The position numbers and the translations under genes were made by a program. Below the pieces are notes generated by a model. The model worked only from the letters and a program-made list of their open reading frames with translations, searched no databases and was not told the origin of the DNA. From Pseudomonadota bacterium (GTDB lineage Bacteria; Pseudomonadota; Alphaproteobacteria; Ferrovibrionales; Ferrovibrionaceae), in assembly GCA_023434425.1 (NCBI GenBank), contig JAEYSS010000024.1, positions 1 through 16,589 on the forward strand: 16,589 bases of DNA. The letters run 5' to 3'. How positions within the stretch are numbered: the stretch's first letter is position 1; each line of letters starts with the position of its first letter. Below, piece by piece: positions 1-7,444 of this stretch.

Positions 1-2
1 CC

Positions 3-248
<246 letters not shown>

Positions 249-263
249 GTATCGAGCGTCAGA

Positions 264-277
264 CAGGACACAGGACA
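264..277 (+). promoter_or_regulatory. rpsJ ribosome-binding region, tandem 7-nt repeat
   Basis: The heptamer CAGGACA occurs twice in direct tandem immediately before the rpsJ ATG. Each copy carries AGGA, a partial Shine-Dalgarno match. The first AGGA is 9 nt from the start codon, a usable distance; the second is 2 nt away, too close to act. The whole tuf-rpsJ spacer is 29 nt, so there is no room for the long structured S10 leader that mediates L4 control in enterobacteria. Confidence 0.6.
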
Positions 278-586
<309 letters not shown>

Positions 587-598
587 GGAACTGGACCC

Positions 599-1279
599 AT
601 GCGGACCGGATTGGTTGCACGCAAGCTGGGGATGACCCGGCTGTTCTCGGAGGACGGCACGCATGTGCCCGTCACCGTGCTGAAGGTGGACAACTGCCAG
701 GTGGTGGCGCAGCGCACCGACGAGAAGGATGGCTACACGGCCCTCCAGCTCGGCGTCGATGCCGCCAAGCCGAAGAATGTCACCAAGGCTCTGCGCGGTC
801 ACTTTGCCAAGGCCAACGTCGAACCCAAGCGCAAGCTTGTCGAGTTCCGCGTACCGGCCGATGCACTGGTGGAAGTCGGCGCCGAACTGTCGGTGGAGCA
901 TTTCATCGTCGGCCAGTTTGTCGACGTGACCGGCACCACGATCGGCAAGGGCTTTGCCGGTGTCATGAAGCGGCACAATTTCCGTGGTCTGGAAGCCAGC
1001 CACGGCGTGTCGGTCAGCCACCGTTCGCACGGTTCCACCGGCCAGCGCCAGGATCCGGGCAAGGTGTTCAAGGGTAAGAAGATGGCCGGCCATATGGGCG
1101 ACCGTCAGCGCACCCAGCAGAACCTGCAGATCGTGCGCACGGACGCCGATCGCGGCCTGATCATGGTCAAGGGCAGCATTCCGGGCTCAGAGGGTCAGTA
1201 TGTGGTGGTTCGCGATGCGGTGAAGAAGCCGCGCGCCAAGGACCTGCCCATGCCGGCTGCTCTCAAGGCCGCCAAGTAA
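599..1279 (+). CDS. rplC: 50S ribosomal protein L3
   Basis: The 226-aa product is somewhat longer than the 209-aa E. coli L3. Diagnostic stretches are the N-terminal ARKLGMTRLF, DVTGTTIGKGFAGVMKRHNF near residue 110-128, and the loop QDPGKVFKGKKMAGHMG at 151-167 that reaches the peptidyl-transferase centre. Gln151 aligns with E. coli Gln150, the residue methylated by PrmB, so the modification site is kept. The ATG has an AAGGA Shine-Dalgarno that overlaps the rpsJ stop, 9 nt upstream. L3 is an early assembly protein that nucleates folding of 23S rRNA domain VI. The extra length is a Lys/Ala-rich C-terminal tail (about 209-226), common in alphaproteobacteria. Confidence 0.99.
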   Translation: MRTGLVARKLGMTRLFSEDGTHVPVTVLKVDNCQVVAQRTDEKDGYTALQLGVDAAKPKNVTKALRGHFAKANVEPKRKLVEFRVPADALVEVGAELSVEHFIVGQFVDVTGTTIGKGFAGVMKRHNFRGLEASHGVSVSHRSHGSTGQRQDPGKVFKGKKMAGHMGDRQRTQQNLQIVRTDADRGLIMVKGSIPGSEGQYVVVRDAVKKPRAKDLPMPAALKAAK

Positions 1280-1291
1280 GGGTATAGGATC

Positions 1292-1924
1292 ATGGCCGAT
1301 AAAATCGAAATCGCCGTGACGACGCTGGAGAACAAGGACTCGGGCAAGCTTTCGCTGTCCAAGGACGTGTTCGGTCTGCCGCCGCGCGCAGACCTGTTGC
1401 AGCGTTATGTCATCTGGCAGCTGGCCAAGCGCCAGCAGGGCACCCATAAGACCAAGACCTATGGCGAAGTTGCCGGTTCGACCCGCAAGATCGTCAAGCA
1501 GAAGGGTTCGGGCGGCGCCCGTCACGGCGGCATCCGCGCTCCGCAGTTCCGCGGCGGCGGTAAGGCTTTCGGCCCGGTGGTGCGCAGCCATGCGATCGAC
1601 CTGCCGAAGAAGGTTCGCAAGCTGGCGCTGAAGACTGCGCTGTCGACCAAGCTGGCCGAAGGCAAGCTGAAGATCGTCGACGCCGCCACGCTGTCGGTTG
1701 GCAAGACCAAGGATCTCGCCAGCAAGCTGAAGGGCATGGGCCTGGAGAGCGCGCTGGTCATCGACGGCAACGCGCTGGACGAGAATTTCGCCCGCGCCAT
1801 CCGTGCGATCCACAACGTCGACGTTCTGCCGGAGCAGGGCGCCAACGTTTACGACATCCTGCGCCGTGACACCCTGGTTCTGACCAAGGCCGCGGTCGAG
1901 GCTCTGGAGGCTCGCCTGAAATGA
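1292..1924 (+). CDS. rplD: 50S ribosomal protein L4
   Basis: The 210-aa product carries the long L4 tunnel loop. The sequence around residues 60-93 (STRKIVKQKGSGGARHGG, then PQFRGGGKAFGP) projects into the peptide exit tunnel next to L22 and forms part of the macrolide pocket. In enterobacteria L4 represses its own S10 operon through the rpsJ leader. That leader is missing here, so this feedback is unlikely to work in the same way (inference). The stop overlaps the rplW start as ATGA, a 4-nt arrangement that suggests translational coupling. An AGGAT element 3-7 nt upstream serves the ATG. Confidence 0.99.
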   Translation: MADKIEIAVTTLENKDSGKLSLSKDVFGLPPRADLLQRYVIWQLAKRQQGTHKTKTYGEVAGSTRKIVKQKGSGGARHGGIRAPQFRGGGKAFGPVVRSHAIDLPKKVRKLALKTALSTKLAEGKLKIVDAATLSVGKTKDLASKLKGMGLESALVIDGNALDENFARAIRAIHNVDVLPEQGANVYDILRRDTLVLTKAAVEALEARLK

Positions 1925-2214
1925 GCAACGTGAACCATTACGATGTGATCCTTTCGCCGGTGATCACCGAAAAGGCGACCCGTACTTCCGAGTACAACCA
2001 GGTCACCTTCAAGGTGCCGCTGACCGCCACCAAGCCGCAGATCAAGGCCGCCGTCGAGGCGCTGTTCAAGGTCAAGGTGACGGCGGTCAACACGCTCCGG
2101 ACCAAGGGCAAGGTTAAGCTGTTTCGTGGTCAGCCGGGCCAGCGCTCGGATTGGAAGAAGGCGATGGTTACCCTCGCCGACGGCCACAAGATCGACGTGA
2201 CGACGGGGATCTAA
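1921..2214 (+). CDS. rplW: 50S ribosomal protein L23
   Basis: The 97-aa product matches L23 of normal bacterial length: YDVILSPVITEKAT at the start, PQIKAAVEALFKVKVTAVNTL in the middle, and SDWKKAMVTLADG near the end. L23 lies at the rim of the exit tunnel and is the docking site for trigger factor and SRP. Glu17 in ITEK corresponds to E. coli Glu18, the key trigger-factor contact. A GGAGG Shine-Dalgarno lies inside the end of rplD, 10 nt upstream of the ATG. The 4-nt overlap with rplD implies that ribosomes re-initiate. Confidence 0.99.
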   Translation: MSNVNHYDVILSPVITEKATRTSEYNQVTFKVPLTATKPQIKAAVEALFKVKVTAVNTLRTKGKVKLFRGQPGQRSDWKKAMVTLADGHKIDVTTGI

Positions 2215-2217
2215 GCC

Positions 2218-3054
2218 ATGGCGTTGAAGACTTATAAGCCGGTTACGCCGTCGACCCGCGGCCTCGTGCTCATCGACCGTTCGCAGCTCCACAAGGGCCG
2301 CCCGGTCAAGGAGCTGACCGAGGGCCTGAAGAAGACGGGTGGCCGCAACCATTTCGGTCGCATCACGACCCGTCACATCGGTGGTGGCCACAAGCGCCGC
2401 TACCGCATGATCGACTTCAAGCGCCGCAAGTTCGATATCAGCGCGGTTGTCGAGCGGATCGAGTATGACCCGAACCGCACCGCGTTTATCGCGCTCATCA
2501 AGTATGATGACGGCGAACTCGCCTACATCATCGCCCCGCAGCGCCTGAAGGCCGGCGACCGCGTGGTGTCGGGCGAGAAGGCCGACATCAAGCCGGGCAA
2601 TGCGATGCCCCTGAAGTCCATTCCGGTCGGCACCATCATCCACAATGTGGAGATGAAGCCGGGCAAGGGCGGTCAGATGGCGCGTTCGGCCGGCAGCTTC
2701 GTTCAGCTGGTCGGCAAGGATCAGGGCATGGCCCTGGTGCGCCTCGCCTCGGGTGAGCAGCGTCTGGTGCAGGCCGAGTGCATGGCCACGATCGGCGCGG
2801 TGTCCAACCCGGACAACCAGAACACCAAGCTGGGCAAGGCTGGCCGCAAGCGCTGGATGGGCATCCGCCCGACCGTGCGCGGTGTTGCCATGAACCCGAT
2901 CGATCACCCGCATGGTGGTGGTGAAGGCCGTACCTCTGGCGGTCGCCATCCGGTGACCCCGTGGGGCAAGAACACCAAGGGTAAGCGCACGCGTAACAAC
3001 AAGCGGACGCAGAACATGATTCTGCGCCGTCGCCCGTCGGGCAAGCATAGCTAA
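2218..3054 (+). CDS. rplB: 50S ribosomal protein L2
   Basis: The 278-aa product (E. coli 273) is among the most conserved proteins of the window. It contains KKTGGRNHFGRITTRHIGGGHKRRYR at 38-63 (quoted in parts: GGRN, RHIGGGHKR), the central OB and SH3-like barrels, and the MNPIDHPHGGGEG loop at 225-237. His230 aligns with E. coli His229, implicated in peptidyl-transferase integrity. L2 binds 23S rRNA, joins the subunits at bridge B7b and is needed for peptidyl transferase activity. Start: ATG with GGGGA 8 nt upstream in the end of rplW; only 3 nt separate the genes. Confidence 0.99.
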   Translation: MALKTYKPVTPSTRGLVLIDRSQLHKGRPVKELTEGLKKTGGRNHFGRITTRHIGGGHKRRYRMIDFKRRKFDISAVVERIEYDPNRTAFIALIKYDDGELAYIIAPQRLKAGDRVVSGEKADIKPGNAMPLKSIPVGTIIHNVEMKPGKGGQMARSAGSFVQLVGKDQGMALVRLASGEQRLVQAECMATIGAVSNPDNQNTKLGKAGRKRWMGIRPTVRGVAMNPIDHPHGGGEGRTSGGRHPVTPWGKNTKGKRTRNNKRTQNMILRRRPSGKHS

Positions 3055-3072
3055 CGGGCTAGGAGGTCGATC

Positions 3073-3351
3073 GTGACACGTTCTGTCTGGAAAGGCCCGT
3101 TCGTTGACGGGTATCTGTTGAAGAAGGCCGACAAGGTCGCAACGTCGGGCCGCAAGGAGGTCATCAAGACCTGGTCCCGCCGCTCGACGATCATGCCGCA
3201 GTTCGTCGGCCTGACCTTCGGTGTCCATAACGGCAACAAGTTCATCCCGGTGAACGTGACCGAGGATATGGTCGGGCATAAGTTTGGCGAGTTCTCGCCG
3301 ACCCGCACCTTCCCCGGCCACACCGCTGGCGACAAGAAGGCGAAGAAGTAA
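3073..3351 (+). CDS. rpsS: 30S ribosomal protein S19
   Basis: The 92-aa product has the standard S19 length and motifs: RSVWKGPFVDGYLLKKA at the start, WSRRSTIMPQFVGLTFGVHNG in the middle and EFSPTRTFPGH near the end. S19 sits in the 30S head, pairs with S13 and contacts the 50S subunit at bridge B1a. Translation starts at GTG. A perfect AGGAGG lies 6 nt upstream, which settles the start and is the strongest Shine-Dalgarno in the S10 block. It probably offsets the weaker start codon. Confidence 0.99.
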   Translation: MTRSVWKGPFVDGYLLKKADKVATSGRKEVIKTWSRRSTIMPQFVGLTFGVHNGNKFIPVNVTEDMVGHKFGEFSPTRTFPGHTAGDKKAKK

Positions 3352-3353
3352 CC

Positions 3354-3821
3354 ATGAGCAAGCAGGCGCGCGAAACCCGCCTCGGCGAGAACGAGGCCAT
3401 GGCCGTGGGGCGCAACATCCGTGTTAGCCCCCGGAAGCTCGGTGTGGTGGCTGGTCTGATCCGCGGCAAGCGGGTCGAGGCCGCCCTGTCCGAACTCACC
3501 TTCTCCAAGCGTCGTATCGCCCAGGATGTCCGCAAGGTTCTCCAGTCGGCGATCGCCAATGCCGAGAATAACCATCAGCTCGACGTCGACCGTCTGGTCG
3601 TCGCCGAAGCCAGCGTCGGCAAGGGCCTGGTGATGCGGCGTTTCCACGCCCGCGCCCGTGGCCGCGGCGCGCCGATCCTGAAGCCGTTCAGCCACCTCAC
3701 CATCGTGGTGCGCGAGCGCGAAGAAGAGAAGAAGGCTCCGGCCAAGGCCGCCAAGTCCAAGGATGCCAAGTCGGCTCCGAAGGCGAAGAAGGCTGAAGCC
3801 CAGAGCGGGGAGCAGGCGTAA
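3354..3821 (+). CDS. rplV: 50S ribosomal protein L22, with charged C-terminal tail
   Basis: Residues 1-120 are a complete L22: GENEAMAVGRNIRVSPRKL at 11-29, then the beta-hairpin around 92-118 (RRFHARARGRGAPI) that lines the exit tunnel and is the usual site of macrolide resistance changes. Residues 121-155 form an Ala/Lys/Glu-rich tail absent from E. coli L22 (110 aa). It is probably disordered and solvent-facing. Met16 is an alternative start, but the residues before it match the N-terminus usual in alphaproteobacteria, so the first ATG is kept. The Shine-Dalgarno is weak. The stop overlaps the rpsC start by one base (TAATG). Confidence 0.98.
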   Translation: MSKQARETRLGENEAMAVGRNIRVSPRKLGVVAGLIRGKRVEAALSELTFSKRRIAQDVRKVLQSAIANAENNHQLDVDRLVVAEASVGKGLVMRRFHARARGRGAPILKPFSHLTIVVREREEEKKAPAKAAKSKDAKSAPKAKKAEAQSGEQA

Positions 3822-4525
3822 TGGGTCAGAAAGTCAATCCGATCGGGCTTCGTCTCGGCATCAACCGCACGTGGGATTCCCGCTGGTATTCCAGCGACAA
3901 GGAATACGCTGGCCTGCTGCATGAAGACCTGAAGATCCGTGCGTATCTCGAGAAGCGCCTGGCCCAGGCCGGTGTCGCCCGCATCGTGATCGAGCGTCCG
4001 GCCAAGAAGGCCCGCATCACCATCCACTCGGCGCGTCCGGGCGTGGTGATCGGCAAGAAAGGCGCCGACATCGAGAAGCTGCGTTCCGACCTGGCCAAGA
4101 TGACCAAGTCGGAAGTGCATCTGAACATCGTCGAAATCCGCAAGCCGGAGCTCGATGCCAAGCTGGTGGCCGAGAATATCGCCCAGCAGCTGGAGCGCCG
4201 CGTGGCTTTCCGCCGTGCGATGAAGCGTGCCGTGCAGTCGGCGATGCGTCTGGGTGCCGGCGGCATCCGCATCACCTGCAGCGGCCGTCTCGGCGGCGCC
4301 GAAATCGCCCGCGTCGAGTGGTATCGCGAGGGCCGCGTGCCCCTGCATACCCTGCGCGCCGATGTCGATTTCGCGCGCGGTACTGCCAAGACTGCCTATG
4401 GCAGCTGCGGCGTGAAGGTTTGGGTGTTCAAGGGCGAAATCATGGCTCATGACCCGATGGCTCAGGACAAGCGTATGGCTGAACAGAGCCAGGGTCCGAG
4501 CCACCAGGGCGGCCGTCAGGGTTGA
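3821..4525 (+). CDS. rpsC: 30S ribosomal protein S3
   Basis: The 234-aa product begins MGQKVNPIGLRLG, as in S3. A type II KH domain spans roughly 40-107 with the GKKG loop at 78-81. The C-terminal domain contains SGRLGGAEIAR and TLRADVDFA. Arg131, Arg132 and Lys135 stand at the same numbers as the E. coli residues that give the ribosome its mRNA helicase activity at the entry tunnel. GGGGAG lies 8 nt upstream inside rplV, and the start overlaps the rplV stop, so translation is probably coupled. The last 20 or so residues are Gln/Gly-rich, a variable tail of the family. Confidence 0.99.
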   Translation: MGQKVNPIGLRLGINRTWDSRWYSSDKEYAGLLHEDLKIRAYLEKRLAQAGVARIVIERPAKKARITIHSARPGVVIGKKGADIEKLRSDLAKMTKSEVHLNIVEIRKPELDAKLVAENIAQQLERRVAFRRAMKRAVQSAMRLGAGGIRITCSGRLGGAEIARVEWYREGRVPLHTLRADVDFARGTAKTAYGSCGVKVWVFKGEIMAHDPMAQDKRMAEQSQGPSHQGGRQG

Positions 4526-4542
4526 GCCGGGAGTAACGAGAC

Positions 4543-4962
4543 ATGTTGCAACCGAAGCGTACCAAGTTCCGCAAGGCCTTTAAGGGCCGCATCCATGGCG
4601 TGGCCAAGGGTGGTACCGACCTCAATTTCGGCGCCTTCGGCCTGAAGGCCATGGAGCCGGCGCGCGTCACCGCCCGCCAGATCGAGGCCTGCCGCCGTGC
4701 GATCACCCGTCACATCAAGCGCCAGGGTCGCATGTGGATCCGCGTGTTCCCGGATGTGCCGGTGTCGAAGAAGCCGGCCGAAGTCCGCATGGGTTCCGGC
4801 AAGGGCTCGCCCGAATTGTGGGTGGCCCGCGTCAAGCCCGGCCGCATCATGTTCGAACTCGACGGCATTCCGGCGAACCTCGCCCGGGAAGCCTTCGTGC
4901 TCGGCGCGGCCAAGCTGCCGATCAAGACCAAGGTCGTCACCCGCATGGGTGAGGGAGCGTAA
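4543..4962 (+). CDS. rplP: 50S ribosomal protein L16
   Basis: The 139-aa product (E. coli 136) has the L16 signature MLQPKRTKFRKAFKG at its start, the RQIEACRRAITRHIKRQG helix near 45-62, and KPAEVRMGSGKG at 77-88. Arg82 aligns with E. coli Arg81, the residue hydroxylated by the oxygenase RoxA (YcfD). L16 binds late in 50S assembly and helps place A-site tRNA and the 5S rRNA region. GGGAG lies 9 nt before the ATG. It stands 17 nt after rpsC and 3 nt before rpmC. Confidence 0.99.
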   Translation: MLQPKRTKFRKAFKGRIHGVAKGGTDLNFGAFGLKAMEPARVTARQIEACRRAITRHIKRQGRMWIRVFPDVPVSKKPAEVRMGSGKGSPELWVARVKPGRIMFELDGIPANLAREAFVLGAAKLPIKTKVVTRMGEGA

Positions 4963-4965
4963 GCC

Positions 4966-5166
4966 ATGAAGAGCAATGATCTGGTCGGGAAGACCAAGGA
5001 CGAGCTGAACACCAAGCTTGTCGACCTGAAGAAGGAGCAGTTCAACCTGCGCTTCCAGAAGGCGACCGGTCAGCTGGAAAACACCGCGCGCGTGAAGCAA
5101 GTGCGCCGCGACGTCGCCCGAGTGCGCACCGCCCTGCACAAGCAGGCCGGCGCGAAGAAGGCGTAA
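4966..5166 (+). CDS. rpmC: 50S ribosomal protein L29
   Basis: This 66-aa protein has the typical L29 pattern of two antiparallel helices: DLVGKTKDELNTKL, then KKEQFNLRFQKATGQLENT, then a second helix VKQVRRDVARVRTAL. L29 is near the exit tunnel beside L23 and contributes to the SRP and trigger-factor platform. GAGGGAG inside the end of rplP lies 8 nt upstream of the ATG. Order rplP-rpmC-rpsQ is universal in the S10 block. Confidence 0.98.
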   Translation: MKSNDLVGKTKDELNTKLVDLKKEQFNLRFQKATGQLENTARVKQVRRDVARVRTALHKQAGAKKA

Positions 5167-5177
5167 GGAGAGAGAAG

Positions 5178-5414
5178 ATGCCGAAGCGCGTATTGCAGGG
5201 CGTCGTGGTGAGCAACAAGGGCAACAAGACCGTCGTCGTGAAGGTCGAACGCCGCATCATGGACCCGGTGTACAAGAAGTTCATTCGCCGTTCGAAGAAT
5301 TACCATGCCCATGACGAGAACAATTCTCGGAAAGAGGGCGAGGTTGTGTCGATTCAGGAATCGAAACCGATCTCCAAGCTGAAACGCTGGATCGTCGTCG
5401 AAAATCCGTCCTGA
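5178..5414 (+). CDS. rpsQ: 30S ribosomal protein S17
   Basis: The 78-aa product is an OB-fold primary 16S rRNA binder. Diagnostic parts are RVLQGVVVSNKGNKTVVVKVER at the start (strands 1-2), MDPVYKKFIRRSKNYHAHDE, and EVVSIQESKPISKLKRW before the end. S17 binds the lower body of the 30S subunit and starts its 5'-domain assembly. A clear AAGGAG sits at the rpmC stop, 8 nt or so before the ATG. This is the last gene of the S10 block; 34 nt without a terminator-like structure separate it from rplN, so transcription should continue into spc. Confidence 0.98.
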   Translation: MPKRVLQGVVVSNKGNKTVVVKVERRIMDPVYKKFIRRSKNYHAHDENNSRKEGEVVSIQESKPISKLKRWIVVENPS

Positions 5415-5448
5415 ACCGCACATAGATAGTTAGCGAGGTACAGGTCCA

Positions 5449-5817
5449 ATGATCCAGGTGGAAACCAATCTCGACGTCGCCGATAATTCAGGCGCACGCC
5501 GAGTCCAGTGCATCAAGGTGCTGGGTGGCGCGAAGCGTCGGACGGCCCAGGTCGGCGATGTGATCGTCGTGTCCGTCAAGGACGCGATCCCGCGCGGCAA
5601 GGTGAAGAAGGGCGACGTGCATCGCGCCGTCATCGTTCGTACGGCGAAGGAAATCCGCCGCGCCGACGGCAGCGCCATCCGCTTTGACCGCAACGCCGCC
5701 GTCCTGATCAACAAGCAGGAAGAGCCGATCGGCACCCGTATCTTCGGGCCGGTCACCCGCGAACTGCGCGGCAAGGGCCATATGAAGATCATTTCGCTGG
5801 CGCCGGAGGTTCTGTAA
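5449..5817 (+). CDS. rplN: 50S ribosomal protein L14
   Basis: The 122-aa product has the standard length and starts MIQVETNLDVADNSGARR, followed by CIKVLGG and the PRGKVKKGDVHRAVIVRTAKE segment. It ends in LRGKGHMKIISLAPEVL. L14 is a beta-barrel on the 50S interface that contacts L19 and 16S rRNA and is the target of the silencing factor RsfS. It opens the spc block. GAGG lies 10 nt from the ATG. The 34-nt spacer to rpsQ holds no promoter that I can recognise. Confidence 0.99.
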   Translation: MIQVETNLDVADNSGARRVQCIKVLGGAKRRTAQVGDVIVVSVKDAIPRGKVKKGDVHRAVIVRTAKEIRRADGSAIRFDRNAAVLINKQEEPIGTRIFGPVTRELRGKGHMKIISLAPEVL

Positions 5818-5820
5818 GCC

Positions 5821-6144
5821 ATGGCCGAAGCTATGAAGATCAAGAAGGGCGACAAGGTCGTCGTGATTTCCGGCCGCTCGAAGGGCGCGTCGGGCGAGGT
5901 GCTGAGCGTGAGCCGCGAAACTTCGCGCGTCACCGTCTCGGGCGCCAACAAGGTGACCAAGCATGTCAAGCCGACCCGTGCCGCTGCGGGTGGCATCGAG
6001 CAGCGCGAAGCCCCGCTGCATGTTTCCAACGTGATGCTGGCCGATCCGAAGGACGGCAAGCCGACCCGCGTTGGCGTGAAGACCCTCGACGATGGCCGCA
6101 AGGTGCGCTTTGCCAAGCGCTCCGGCGAGATCATCGATCGCTGA
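5821..6144 (+). CDS. rplX: 50S ribosomal protein L24
   Basis: The 107-aa product carries a KOW motif near the N-terminus (KIKKGDKVVVISGRSKG) and the GGIEQREAPLHVSNVML segment typical of L24. L24 is one of the two initiators of 50S assembly and binds the 5' end of 23S rRNA; in the mature ribosome it sits at the tunnel exit. A second ATG lies four codons downstream, but a GGAGG 11 nt upstream supports the first. The stop TGA overlaps an ATG of the next frame (TGATG). See rplE for why that ATG is probably not the start used. Confidence 0.98.
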   Translation: MAEAMKIKKGDKVVVISGRSKGASGEVLSVSRETSRVTVSGANKVTKHVKPTRAAAGGIEQREAPLHVSNVMLADPKDGKPTRVGVKTLDDGRKVRFAKRSGEIIDR

Positions 6145-6145
6145 T

Positions 6146-6150
6146 GGAGG
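6146..6150 (+). promoter_or_regulatory. rplE Shine-Dalgarno that decides the start
   Basis: GGAGG lies 5 nt before a GTG at 6156. The upstream in-frame ATG at 6144 overlaps this element and has no good Shine-Dalgarno itself (only GGCGAG some 14 nt away). This favours GTG 6156 as the rplE start. Confidence 0.6.
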
Positions 6151-6155
6151 CTGAT

Positions 6156-6701
6156 GTGGCCAATCCGCGTATGAAAGACATCTACGAACAGCAGGTCCGC
6201 AAGCAGCTGACCGAGAAGTTCGGCTACAAGAACACCATGGAAGTGCCGAAGATCACCAAGATCGTCGTCAACATGGGTGTGGGCGAAGCCGCCCAGGATT
6301 CCAAGAAGATCCAGATGGCTGCCGCCGAAATGGCTGCCATCACCGGCCAGAAGCCGGTGCTGACCAAGGCTCGCAAGGCGATCGCGAACTTCAAGCTGCG
6401 TGAAAATCAGCCGGTCGGCTGCAAGGTCACGCTGCGTCGCGAGCACATGTACGAGTTCCTGGACCGCCTGATCAACATCGCCCTGCCGCGCGTGCGCGAC
6501 TTCCGCGGTGTCAGCGGCAAGAGCTTCGACGGCCGCGGCAACTATGCGCTGGGCCTGAAGGAACAGTTCATCTTCCCGGAAATCGACTACGACAAGGTCG
6601 ACGCTGCCCGCGGCATGGACATCATCATCTGCACCACGGCGAAGACGGATGAGGAAGCCAAGGCCCTGCTGGCCGGTTTCCGCATGCCGTTCACGAACTG
6701 A
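6156..6701 (+). CDS. rplE: 50S ribosomal protein L5
   Basis: From GTG 6156 the product is 181 aa (E. coli 179) and begins MANPRMKDIYEQQV. L5 landmarks are EVPKITKIVVNMGVGEAAQD, GQKPVLTKARKAIANFKLRE, LPRVRDFRGVSGKSFDGRGNY and IFPEIDYDKVDAARGMDI. L5 carries 5S rRNA into the 50S subunit, contacts P-site tRNA and forms bridge B1b with S13. An ATG at 6144 would add four residues (MEAD) and overlap rplX by one base, but the GGAGG sits between the two candidates at the right distance only for the GTG. The downstream boundary is certain; the start is about 70% for GTG. Confidence 0.97.
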   Translation: MANPRMKDIYEQQVRKQLTEKFGYKNTMEVPKITKIVVNMGVGEAAQDSKKIQMAAAEMAAITGQKPVLTKARKAIANFKLRENQPVGCKVTLRREHMYEFLDRLINIALPRVRDFRGVSGKSFDGRGNYALGLKEQFIFPEIDYDKVDAARGMDIIICTTAKTDEEAKALLAGFRMPFTN

Positions 6702-6720
6702 GCCGAGAAGGACATCTGAT

Positions 6721-7026
6721 ATGGCAAAAACCAGTTCGGTTGAGAAGAATGAGCGTCGTCGCAAGATGTCGCAGCAGTTCGCCGCCAAGCGTGCAAAGCT
6801 GAAGGCGACGATCAAGAACAAGAGCGTCACCCCGGAGGAGCGTTTCGAGGCAGCCCTGAAGCTGGCTGAACTGCCGCGCAACTCCGCAAAGATCCGCGTG
6901 CGCAACCGCTGCGAACTGACGGGCCGCCCGCGCGGCACGTATCGCAAGCTGAAGTTGTCCCGCAACATGCTGCGTGAACTGGCCTCTGCCGGCCAGATCC
7001 CCGGCATGGTCAAGTCGAGCTGGTAA
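6721..7026 (+). CDS. rpsN: 30S ribosomal protein S14 (zinc-free type)
   Basis: The 101-aa product starts MAKTSSVEKNERRRKM and ends in PRGTYRKLKLSRNMLRELASAGQIPGM followed by KSSW. It is the long C-minus type: the CXXC pairs of zinc-binding S14 are absent, so it needs no zinc. S14 is in the 30S head near S3, S10 and S19. The open frame extends back to 6649, inside rplE, but the ATG at 6721 has AAGGA 8 nt upstream and gives the conserved N-terminus. Confidence 0.98.
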   Translation: MAKTSSVEKNERRRKMSQQFAAKRAKLKATIKNKSVTPEERFEAALKLAELPRNSAKIRVRNRCELTGRPRGTYRKLKLSRNMLRELASAGQIPGMVKSSW

Positions 7027-7038
7027 GGAGAGTAGGCA

Positions 7039-7434
7039 ATGGCTCTTACCGATCCCCTGGGCGATATGCTTGCCCGTATTCGTAACGGGCAGCAGGCGGG
7101 TAAGGCGGCAATCGCTTCCCCGGCTTCGAAGCTGCGTATGAACGTGCTCGAAGTGCTCAAGAAGGAAGGCTATATCCGCGGCTATGAGCTCGTGGAAGAT
7201 GGCAACAAGCGGAATATCCGCATCGAGCTGAAGTATTTCGAAGGCGAGCCGGTCATCAAGACCATCGACCGCGTTTCGAAGCCCGGCCGTCGCGTGTATT
7301 CGGCAATCAAGGATCTCGGCAAGGTGCGTGGCGGTCTCGGGATCTCGATCCTGTCCACCCCGCGCGGCGTCATGTCCGACACCGAGGCTCGTACCGCCAA
7401 TGTCGGCGGCGAAGTCCTCTGCCGCGTGTTCTAA
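7039..7434 (+). CDS. rpsH: 30S ribosomal protein S8
   Basis: The 131-aa product begins DPLGDMLARIRNGQ and ends with the S8 signature ISILSTPRGVMSDTEAR and NVGGEVLCRVF. S8 is a central-domain binder of 16S rRNA helix 21. In E. coli it also represses spc translation by binding a mimic of that helix at the rplE start. I looked for an obvious copy at the rplX-rplE junction and could not identify one by eye. AAGGAG lies at the rpsN stop, an ideal distance before the ATG. Confidence 0.98.
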   Translation: MALTDPLGDMLARIRNGQQAGKAAIASPASKLRMNVLEVLKKEGYIRGYELVEDGNKRNIRIELKYFEGEPVIKTIDRVSKPGRRVYSAIKDLGKVRGGLGISILSTPRGVMSDTEARTANVGGEVLCRVF

Positions 7435-7444
7435 GGAGCTGATC

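Noticed and set aside
1849..3321. 490-codon - strand ORF opposite rplW, rplB and rpsS
   Set aside because: It is the antisense shadow of three highly conserved ribosomal genes in GC-rich DNA and has no recognisable domain.
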